Origin: CAYLXX01 sp964387955 | GTDB lineage: Bacteria; Patescibacteriota; Microgenomatia; UBA1406; GWC2-37-13 | Reading direction: 5' to 3' | DNA: 15,838 bases | NCBI GenBank assembly: GCA_964387955.1 | Contig: CAYLXX010000022.1 | Coordinates: forward strand, 1 to 15,838 | Shown here: in pieces, positions 6,736 through 12,621 of the stretch | Position numbering within the stretch: position 1 is the stretch's first letter | Layout of the letters: each line of letters begins with the position of its first letter | Notes under the pieces: generated by a model | Told to the model about the DNA's origin: nothing | The model's input: only the letters and a program-made list of their open reading frames with translations | Database searches by the model: none | Made by a program: the position numbers and the translations under genes

Positions 6736-6848
6736 GAAACAATACCAGTCTACTTTATTGATCAGAGTATAAGATATTTCTACAGGTTCTTATTTGACTC
6801 ATTTAAAAATCTTACACATCTATTAATGTTTTATTTTCATTCCCTTAC

Positions 6849-6877
6849 TTGACTGACCTATAATATTGTGATATAAT
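6849..6877 (+). promoter_or_regulatory. Strong sigma70-type promoter of the 6.9-10.6 kb block
   Basis: TTGACT (6849-6854), a spacer of exactly 17 nt, and TATAAT (6872-6877). The base pair TG sits just upstream of the -10, at 6869-6870 (TGA-TATAAT, extended -10). +1 should be near 6883-6886. This is the only promoter in the window with a good -35, a perfect 17-bp spacer and an extended -10 together. It is followed not by an ATG at +1 but by about 570 nt before the next credible gene. Confidence 0.75.
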
Positions 6878-6883
6878 ACGAGG

Positions 6884-7456
6884 CTATATGAATAAGCTAT
6901 ATACTGGTTTAGGCTGTACTATAGCTCCTAAGCCTTATTTATCTCTCGCAACACCTTTCCGCACCTCCTCTGACGCTCAATTTTTACCCATATTTTCTTT
7001 GCAGCCTAGGAATTGGGCCTGCCTAAATCAGGCCCTGTTCGTGGGCTTCAAAACTCATGGTCCGGCTTAAAACCGGGCATGTGTACTATCAGGAGGATGG
7101 AATTGCTCCATTTAGCCTGATGGAGCACATTAACGTGACAGGATATCGCCTACTCACAGCTTGAGCAGGAACGATTGACTGCCGCACCTTTACAGTTAGG
7201 GAATAAATAGGAAATTTTTTGATCAATCTGAGATCTAGGTATCCAGAACCTCGTGGACGAGACCATCGCCTGCGGAGCTCTGGATCCCTTTCTCAATGAT
7301 CTAACCGGTTGCCCTCTCTCAACCGATCTGTCCTTACCCGCAAGGTAAGCCCCGCAGATGAATGCAACGACTCTGAAGTCAAGCAAAGATAAGGTATTTA
7401 TACCTGTGTGAACGGCTAATTGGTATTCGATACTTAGTGAAAAGGAGAAACCTACC
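6884..7456 (+). ncRNA. Long hairpin-rich 5' leader or independent structured RNA
   Basis: About 570 nt without a convincing gene but full of strong pairings: GGTTTAGG/CCTAAGCC (6906-6913/6927-6934), AGCTATA/TATAGCT (6895-6901/6920-6926, crossing the former), GGGCCTG/CAGGCCC (7015-7021/7029-7035), GUCCGG/CCGGGC (7060-7065/7073-7078), TGCTCCAT/ATGGAGCA (7104-7111/7120-7127), ATCCAGA/TCTGGAT (7241-7247/7279-7285) enclosing CTCG-TGGA-CGAG, CGGTTG/CAACCG (7306-7311/7320-7325) and CTTACC/GGTAAG (7333-7338/7344-7349). I looked for tmRNA, RNase P, SRP and group I intron signatures and did not find them. It ends in an SD and start codon, so it may be a regulatory leader, or an RNA processed from the transcript. 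Its class is unknown. Confidence 0.45.
7442..7447 (+). promoter_or_regulatory. Shine-Dalgarno site of the membrane-anchored repeat protein
   Basis: AAGGAG, 9 nt before ATG 7457. It is notable because the host-type genes in the window have none. Confidence 0.75.
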
Positions 7457-8830
7457 ATGGTAACCCCTCAAAGCAACTTTCCGGCGTGGCGTGTGTCTGA
7501 TGTTCAGAATTGGGTGAACAATGCTCAACCGGTGCCAACGGACGACGAAATACGTGAGGCGTGCAGAGGTTTTGGCATTGATGACAACGGGTTCATCCTT
7601 GTGGTTAAAAGAAGGTTGAATGACCATCTAAACACACTGAAACCTAGCTCAATCGCAGCTTGGAACCCAGATATGCTCACAACCGGACGCACAACCACTG
7701 GCCCTGAACCTTACTGGCCGGAACATACCCCAAGAACCACATGGAGGCAAACAATGAACAACAATCGATGGATAGGCCTGGCGATCCTGGGAATCCTGCT
7801 ACTCCTCTTGTGCGGCTGGATCTCAATCGGTGTCAACCTACCCGGAAGGGTCGGCTTGGCTCTCGGACAGACTCCCGGATTCGTTGCCACTGGCACACAC
7901 AACAACGCAGGCGAACTGTTCTACACCAACCCCGGCAGCCCCGGCGTCTTGTTTATCAACAGAGACGGAAACTACGTTCCGGAAAATCAAGTAGCTACTG
8001 CAACGGCAGTCACCATAGTAGCAGCTACCAATACCCCGGTACCAGTCGTACAGCAGCCGACAATGGCTCCCTCATCGCCCTCAGGCGGTGGTACACAGCC
8101 AAATGGCGGCGGTCAGCAACCCCCGGCCACAGGCTCAAGCTGGACACCCGCGCAGAAATGCGAATGGCTACGGAGTAACTTCCCACAGTCAACATCTGGT
8201 GTTCAGAGTCTCGGCGCTCAACTAGCTGGAGTACAGACACAGCGTATAGCCACTCACTTGTATCCTTGTGATACGGTGAATACAGCGTTCGATGGATTCA
8301 TCATCCTCGGGCCAAATGAAGGCTACAATGGTTCGTTCACAATCGCAGTACCGGCCCATGGTGCAGTGGATGCATATCCTGGCGCCACGTTCACGGGCAG
8401 ATCGATGCAAATCGGTAGCGAAACCATACGCGCCTTTGACGGAAGCGTAACCGCTCAACGTGCAACTTATTGGCCATGGCTTGATGAGAACCCGCCCACC
8501 GCGAGTTCCTCAACAATGCCCCCAGCTCAACCTGCCGCCCAGGCCATACCAGCCGCCACTCCTCCGGGAGATGTGCAATGCTTGGATCCAGTAACGCTGG
8601 CTATGCAAAAAAAATGGATGAAACCAGGTGACAAACCCAACTGGGCCGATACGCAATATGGAGGACTTCGTGTGGAGCTTAAGAGCACAGACCAACTACC
8701 ACCGAAGTGGGAAGCTATCTCCTCTGGTCGCACGATCAAGGAAAATGATACTGATCGCACAATGGTCATCGGGTGGTGGTCAATTTACACCCCATATGAC
8801 TGCCGTGCGCAGTACAAATTTAGCAAGTAG
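7457..8830 (+). CDS. Membrane-anchored surface protein, SAP-like N-domain, one cysteine-bracketed repeat
   Basis: A 457-residue protein that I do not recognise as a whole. Residues 1-95 are soluble and contain DDEIREACRGFGIDDNG followed by KRRLNDHL, a helix-loop-helix reminiscent of SAP-type motifs (weak). Residues about 107-127 are one membrane segment (LAILGILLLLLCGW). A Pro/Gly/Gln/Thr linker (about 185-228) leads to a domain at about 229-345 with two Cys. After a second Pro/Ala-rich linker comes one copy of the repeat domain (Cys375 to Cys449: YGGLRVEL, LPPKWEA, WWSIYTPYDC). The N-domain should be cytoplasmic and the rest outside. An SD precedes ATG 7457. A second SD (GGAGG, 7743-7747) lies 6 nt before in-frame ATG 7754 (Met100), so a shorter 358-residue form is possible. 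G+C content is higher than in the flanks. Confidence 0.75.
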   Translation: MVTPQSNFPAWRVSDVQNWVNNAQPVPTDDEIREACRGFGIDDNGFILVVKRRLNDHLNTLKPSSIAAWNPDMLTTGRTTTGPEPYWPEHTPRTTWRQTMNNNRWIGLAILGILLLLLCGWISIGVNLPGRVGLALGQTPGFVATGTHNNAGELFYTNPGSPGVLFINRDGNYVPENQVATATAVTIVAATNTPVPVVQQPTMAPSSPSGGGTQPNGGGQQPPATGSSWTPAQKCEWLRSNFPQSTSGVQSLGAQLAGVQTQRIATHLYPCDTVNTAFDGFIILGPNEGYNGSFTIAVPAHGAVDAYPGATFTGRSMQIGSETIRAFDGSVTAQRATYWPWLDENPPTASSSTMPPAQPAAQAIPAATPPGDVQCLDPVTLAMQKKWMKPGDKPNWADTQYGGLRVELKSTDQLPPKWEAISSGRTIKENDTDRTMVIGWWSIYTPYDCRAQYKFSK

Positions 8831-9141
8831 CTATCAAGCTACGTTAAACTCGTTTGCACTTCGGATCACCGAAGGAGAGGCTTTGACTGTAATGTCATCG
8901 ACGGTCGCCCGTTATCGCACCCCTATTTTTATCCCTACACAGAAGTGTGTGCTTATCATATGTACGATGTTTGTTGGCCTCAAAACCGACAATTGCTCCT
9001 CGAGCACCATCAACCATATCTAAGCACACCTTCTATCCTATGTCGCCATGCATGTCATGGAGGCAGAGGCTAGAAGTAGCAACAAGATAGCTTTAAATCA
9101 GCCTAATTAGCTTAGGCTAGAGCGAGGCTATCGCCAGCACT

Positions 9142-9171
9142 TTTACATTATTGGCATACCGGAAATATATC
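9142..9171 (+). promoter_or_regulatory. Possible internal promoter
   Basis: TTTACA (9142-9147) and TATATC (9166-9171) are 18 nt apart. The match is moderate. Transcription would begin near 9178, at the first hairpin of the predicted switch, giving a 5' leader of about 100 nt for the secreted repeat protein. Confidence 0.25.
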
Positions 9172-9175
9172 CTTT

Positions 9176-9269
9176 TGCGAGAACCACTCGCACGGATTGA
9201 GGTGAACGTTTCACTTCAGCCCGTGCGAACAATTCGTACTCGTGTGTAAGTGGTTTTTCACTCAAGGAG
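9176..9269 (+). promoter_or_regulatory. Candidate RNA switch overlapping the SD
   Basis: Three mutually exclusive pairings are visible. Hairpin A is TGCGAG/CTCGCA (9176-9181/9187-9192). Hairpin B is TCGCACGG/CCGTGCGA (9188-9195/9221-9228) with inner stem GAGGTGAA/TTCACTTC (9199-9206/9210-9217, one G-U). A and B share bases 9188-9192. If B opens, the segment TTGAGGTGAA (9197-9206) can instead pair with TTCACTCAA (9257-9265), with one bulge, covering the first two bases of the SD AAGGAG (9264-9269). This geometry suits translational control, but no ligand or known riboswitch class is recognised. Confidence 0.35.
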
Positions 9270-9277
9270 ACAAGACA

Positions 9278-10483
9278 ATGATAAGAAAACTCGTGACGAT
9301 GGTTTTAGTACTATTGGCAATTAGCCCAAGTGTGGTTGCAACTTCGCCCGTACAAGTACAGGCTGCAAGCTGCATAGCACCTCACAAGCTGGCCGCCCAA
9401 AAAGGCTGGACAGCAATCAAGTGGGTAGACCTCAAGTACGGCGGCCTCATGGTTACCGTGCCCAAGCAGGGCTTTTTACCCGCTGGATGGGAGGCAGTAG
9501 GAGATGGCAAGCAAATCAAGGCGACGGCTTCAATTCAGGCTATCAACACAGGCACATGGACGATCTATGCGCCGTATAGCTGCAGGAAAAGCCTGGGAAT
9601 TCCCTATACGCAAGCCACCGTACCTATTCTGCCCCAACAACCGAGCCAGGGATCAGGAACATCAGCCGCGCCGCAAGCCACAACAAGTGGTCCAAAGTGC
9701 CAAGATCAAACCAACCCCCTAGATCTGGCGATCAAGCTAGGCTGGAAACCCCTCAGATGGGAAGACGACACCAGATACAATGGACTCGAGGTCGAGCTAC
9801 AATTCGGATCCTCACTACCACCCGGATGGGCTGCTGACGGCGGAGAAAAAAACCGTCACATAGGCCCAGACGATCAATGGCGTGGAATGGAATCCGGACA
9901 CTGGACATTTTATGCCCCCTTTGCCTGTCAGGCTCAAGTTGAGCGTAAACCAATTCCAGATTGTTCTGTGAATCCATTAAATCTCGCCCTCAGCATGAAG
10001 TGGAAACCTATCGCTTGGGAACCTGATACCCGTTACAATGGGCTCGAAGTCGAACTGAGCTACGGCTCAACTTTGCCAGCTAACTGGTCTGCGGACGGTG
10101 GTGAACACAATCGCCATATCGGTCCCAACGATCAGTGGAGAGGTATGGAAAGCGGTCACTGGACCATCTATGCACCTCAACCGTGCCAAGCGACAGTCGT
10201 CCGCAAACCTATTAGTCAAACGTCTACCTCGTCCCCACCGCCTCCACCGGCCCCACCCGCCACGGAAATTTGCAAGCTAGGCAAAGACCTGGCAGACGAC
10301 ATGAAGTGGAGTCTTGCAAATAATCAGCCACCAGACGTGACTGATTACGGCGGAGCTGTAGTCAAGAAAGCCCCTGGCAACCTGCCTACTGGCTGGACTG
10401 AAATCTGCAGTTCTGATGGATCGACTTGTTCGATCTACCCGCCCGCCGGCCCTTGCAGAGATAAGCTACATGTGAAACATTAA
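9278..10483 (+). CDS. Secreted protein with four copies of the cysteine-bracketed repeat domain
   Basis: A 401-residue exported protein that I do not recognise. Residues 1-30 form a signal peptide (MIRKLVT, hydrophobic core, cleavage probable after ATS or VQA). Four copies of a domain of about 60-77 residues follow, each starting and ending with Cys: 32-102, 141-217, 229-303 and 332-393. The shared pattern is C-x-LA-x-W, then YGG or YNGLxVxL, LPxxW, and WTIYAP-x2-C. Copies 2 and 3 are the closest pair. Linkers are Pro/Gln/Ser-rich, and the last contains a Pro tract. The end is basic (KLHVKH), with no membrane anchor or sorting tail, so the protein is probably released or held by another surface protein. 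SD AAGGAG lies 8 nt before ATG 9278; an in-frame upstream ATG at 9242 lies ahead of the SD and is rejected. Confidence 0.8.
   Translation: MIRKLVTMVLVLLAISPSVVATSPVQVQAASCIAPHKLAAQKGWTAIKWVDLKYGGLMVTVPKQGFLPAGWEAVGDGKQIKATASIQAINTGTWTIYAPYSCRKSLGIPYTQATVPILPQQPSQGSGTSAAPQATTSGPKCQDQTNPLDLAIKLGWKPLRWEDDTRYNGLEVELQFGSSLPPGWAADGGEKNRHIGPDDQWRGMESGHWTFYAPFACQAQVERKPIPDCSVNPLNLALSMKWKPIAWEPDTRYNGLEVELSYGSTLPANWSADGGEHNRHIGPNDQWRGMESGHWTIYAPQPCQATVVRKPISQTSTSSPPPPPAPPATEICKLGKDLADDMKWSLANNQPPDVTDYGGAVVKKAPGNLPTGWTEICSSDGSTCSIYPPAGPCRDKLHVKH
9371..10456 (+). repeat. Four tandem diverged copies of the repeat domain (protein level)
   Basis: Copies span 9371-9583, 9698-9928, 9962-10186 and 10271-10456, measured Cys to Cys. 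A fifth copy is at 8579-8803 in the upstream gene. Copies 2 and 3 are nearly identical over a 17-codon block (RHIGP-x-DQWRGMESGHW), yet by eye 10 of the 17 codons differ synonymously and only one changes the residue (D/N). This shows an old duplication held by purifying selection. Confidence 0.8.
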
Positions 10484-10546
10484 CCATTCACACACGAGTA
10501 AGTCTTTTTTGCACAAACGTCAGGTCGCTCCACGCGCTACATTTTT

Positions 10547-10583
10547 GGTCCCTCGGGACTAAAGTCGCGCTTGCGACTTTTTT
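10547..10583 (+). terminator. Tandem-hairpin rho-independent terminator
   Basis: Hairpin 1 is GGTCC-CTCG-GGACT (10547-10560). It is directly followed by hairpin 2, AAAGTCGC-GCTT-GCGACTTT (10561-10580), and then TTT. The T-tract including the stem end is six T. It lies 64 nt after the stop of the secreted repeat protein and closes the block before the glycosyltransferase operon. It is the clearest terminator in the window. Confidence 0.85.
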
Positions 10584-10616
10584 GTAGATACTCCGGTATG
10601 CCTAACGTTTTTTATT

Positions 10617-10630
10617 AAACAAGTTTGTTT
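10617..10630. promoter_or_regulatory. Inverted repeat upstream of the glycosyltransferase operon
   Basis: AAACAA-GT-TTGTTT, a perfect 6-bp inverted repeat with a 2-bp centre, ends 13 nt before ATG 10644. It could be a small operator in the region where the operon's promoter must lie. It is AT-rich and short, so chance is possible. No convincing -10 with the 6-nt spacing is seen here. Confidence 0.25.
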
Positions 10631-10643
10631 GATAGAAATCGTT

Positions 10644-11417
10644 ATGAAAACACTAAGTTTTATCATCCCCGTTTACAACGAGGAACAACGGATTAAAACT
10701 ACGCTCACTGCCCTTTCACGAGGGTTCTCCTTTGATGGCCTAGATTTAAAACACATCTATTTCGTCGATGACGGAAGTATCGATAACACAGTTAAGATCA
10801 TAAAAAATCACAAAAAAACTCTGGGAAAAAAACTCGGCGCCTCAATTGACATTTTGTCATATCCAGAAAACAAAGGTAAAGGCTACGCTGTCCGTCAAGG
10901 TATGCTAACAGCCGATACCGATTACGCCCTATTTTTTGACGCAGATATGTCGACTCCGCTTACCGAATTTAAGAAATTTTTGCCTTATATCCAAAAAAAT
11001 GCCGATGTGGTCATCGGTACTCGCAAAAACGGTCAATCTACCGTCGTTAAACACCAACCAAAATACCGTGAACTTCTCGGAAGAGGTTTTACGCTTCTTT
11101 CTCAACTTGTTCTCAATACTTGGGTCACAGATTTTACCTGCGGTTTCAAACTTTTTTCCCGTCAAGCTACCGATGAGATTTTTAAATCTGCCAAAATCAA
11201 CCGTTGGAGTTATGACTCAGAACTGTTATTTTTAGCCAATAGATTAGGGTACACATTACACGAAGCTCCAGTCCTCTGGTCCAATGATGCCCGCACCAAA
11301 GTCAACCTGATAAAAGATCTTCCTAAAACATTAATCGATCTTTTCTACATCAGACTTTCCAACCTCAACCTCAAATCAGTGACGGTCAAACGTCCAGCAT
11401 TTTCCTCAAATCATTAA
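10644..11417 (+). CDS. GT2 glycosyltransferase, dolichyl-/polyprenyl-phosphate hexose synthase type
   Basis: A 257-residue GT-A enzyme. SFIIPVYNEEQRI opens the nucleotide-binding fold. VDDGSIDNT (residues 41-49) and the metal-binding DAD at 99-101 (FFDADMSTP) are present, as is ENKGKGYAVRQGM, typical of the DPM1/DPG-synthase branch. ADVVIGTRK, DFTCGFKLF and WSYDSELLFLA complete the family pattern. It probably charges a polyprenyl phosphate with a sugar on the cytoplasmic side, supplying a GT-C enzyme acting outside; the large membrane protein two genes down is a candidate partner. There are no C-terminal membrane segments. The frame can begin at TTG 10629, but ATG 10644 starts directly at the conserved fold. 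It is the first gene of a three-gene operon. Confidence 0.85.
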   Translation: MKTLSFIIPVYNEEQRIKTTLTALSRGFSFDGLDLKHIYFVDDGSIDNTVKIIKNHKKTLGKKLGASIDILSYPENKGKGYAVRQGMLTADTDYALFFDADMSTPLTEFKKFLPYIQKNADVVIGTRKNGQSTVVKHQPKYRELLGRGFTLLSQLVLNTWVTDFTCGFKLFSRQATDEIFKSAKINRWSYDSELLFLANRLGYTLHEAPVLWSNDARTKVNLIKDLPKTLIDLFYIRLSNLNLKSVTVKRPAFSSNH

Positions 11418-11421
11418 AGCT

Positions 11422-12621
11422 ATGACAATGAAACATTTACTTATTTTTTCCAGTTATCCTGCGATGGGTGTCGTTCACGATACCAAAACTGTTGGCGTGG
11501 CTTCATACACCAAAAATATTCTGAGAGAAATCAAAAAAAATCTCTCAATCGAAATCTCAGTCTATGCCGAATACTTTAAGAAACAAGAAACGTATCGGGA
11601 AGATGATGTTACTGTCAATCGGATCTGGCAGCGTAATAATATCGAATCTTTGATTTCCTGTTTTTCTTCAATGTTTCGCTCTTCTACCGAAGACATACTC
11701 ATCTCGTATGAGGCCAATATGGTCGGCGGCATCCTGAGCAATATTGTGTTTTTTATACTTATGACCATCTCTCGCCTCAGAGGAAAAAAATTGTATCTGG
11801 TCCTGCACCAAGTTGTTGATACATTCGAAGGTCTTGAATCAAATGTTATTAAAAAATATGTACTCGGTTGGACTGTTAAGATTTTTTATGCCTGGATGAT
11901 GTTGATAGCGTATAAAATCGTAGTTTTTGAAGAAGAATTAAAGCACACCTTGCACGATGCCAAAAAAGTCATAGTTATTCCTCATGCTGTGGAGTCTTGG
12001 AAAGCCTTAAGTAAAGTCACTGCCAAAACCAAACTCAACTACCAAAGACAAGTATTTTATGCACTTTATTTCGGATATCTTTCACTCTATAAAGGCGTGG
12101 ATAGACTCATCGATGTATTTCCCAAAAATAAAATCAATCGCCTGATTATTGCAGGCGGAGGCAATCCTAATCACATAGACAAACCAGCATACAAAGTCTA
12201 TATCGATACTCTTAAACATAGAGCCAGAAAAAAAGGTATACGTATCACTGGCGTGATAGATGAAGATGAAATTCCGTACTTTTTTTCGGCTGCAGATGTA
12301 GTCGTACTACCTTATCGCTTGTTTTTCTCCTCATCTGGCCCGCTATCGCTGGCATTTGCCTTTGAAAAACCGGTTCTTGTATCCACTGAGTTACAGGCTT
12401 ATTTCAAAAGTAAAGATTTCACTCATGCTCTTGCAGATGCGCATCTTACTCAAGAAGATATTGTGTGTGATATGAATAATGCATCTGCATTTTCTGATAA
12501 ATTAGACCAAGTGAAAAAAAATTACTCAGCCTATGTGGCCTTTTCTCGATCTCTTAAAAAAAGTCGTTCCTGGAATATTATCGGCAAAATGTATGCGCAG
12601 TTATTTACTAATTCAATATGA
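11422..12621 (+). CDS. GT4-type (GT-B) glycosyltransferase
   Basis: A 399-residue protein. The N-terminal Rossmann half begins KHLLIFSSYPAMG and has the Gly-rich VGVASYTKNIL acceptor loop. The C-terminal half carries FGYLSLYKGVDRLI (about 217-230), LIIAGGG, ITGVIDEDEIPYFFSAADVVVLPYR and SSSGPLSLAFAFEKPVLVS (about 303-321). These are the GT4 nucleotide-sugar signatures, although the usual E-x7-E is altered (SGPLSLAFAFE). The middle region (about 105-165) is hydrophobic and may touch the membrane. It starts 4 nt after the GT2 stop, with no SD; ATG 11428, two codons later, is an equally plausible start. The sugar and acceptor are unknown; a role in building a surface glycan is inferred from the operon. 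Confidence 0.85.
   Translation: MTMKHLLIFSSYPAMGVVHDTKTVGVASYTKNILREIKKNLSIEISVYAEYFKKQETYREDDVTVNRIWQRNNIESLISCFSSMFRSSTEDILISYEANMVGGILSNIVFFILMTISRLRGKKLYLVLHQVVDTFEGLESNVIKKYVLGWTVKIFYAWMMLIAYKIVVFEEELKHTLHDAKKVIVIPHAVESWKALSKVTAKTKLNYQRQVFYALYFGYLSLYKGVDRLIDVFPKNKINRLIIAGGGNPNHIDKPAYKVYIDTLKHRARKKGIRITGVIDEDEIPYFFSAADVVVLPYRLFFSSSGPLSLAFAFEKPVLVSTELQAYFKSKDFTHALADAHLTQEDIVCDMNNASAFSDKLDQVKKNYSAYVAFSRSLKKSRSWNIIGKMYAQLFTNSI

Larger units (their letters stand above)
8831..9277 (+). other. Hairpin-rich intergenic/leader region between the two repeat-protein genes
   Basis: About 447 nt with no credible gene. Perfect short hairpins recur: GTAGCT-ATCA-AGCTAC (8827-8842, spanning the stop codon), CTTCGG-ATCA-CCGAAG (8859-8874, same ATCA loop), AGCCTAA-TTAGC-TTAGGCT (9100-9118), GCGA-GGCTA-TCGC (9122-9134), and the switch-like set at 9176-9265. 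None is followed by a T-tract, so they do not look like terminators. The downstream gene is on the same strand, so this may be part of one long transcript from the 6849 promoter, or carry its own promoter near 9142. Confidence 0.45.

Noticed and set aside
6888..7070. A 60-codon frame starting 10 nt after the strong TATAAT
   Set aside because: Its sequence is not protein-like to my eye, it has no SD, and it runs through strong hairpins of the leader. A tiny leader peptide cannot be fully excluded.
6884..7456. tmRNA, RNase P RNA, SRP RNA or group I intron
   Set aside because: None of their conserved sequence blocks is present; an ACGACT motif near 7368 has no matching partner downstream for a group I P7 helix.
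8628..9023. A 131-codon + frame overlapping the end of the first repeat gene and the following gap
   Set aside because: Most of it is a shadow of the repeat-protein gene in another frame, and the remainder is not protein-like.
9188..9228. Strong hairpin as a terminator
   Set aside because: No T-tract follows, and an SD and start codon lie 36-50 nt downstream.
6849..10583. Transposon, integron or prophage
   Set aside because: No transposase, integrase, recombinase, terminal inverted repeats or target-site duplication could be found at the edges.
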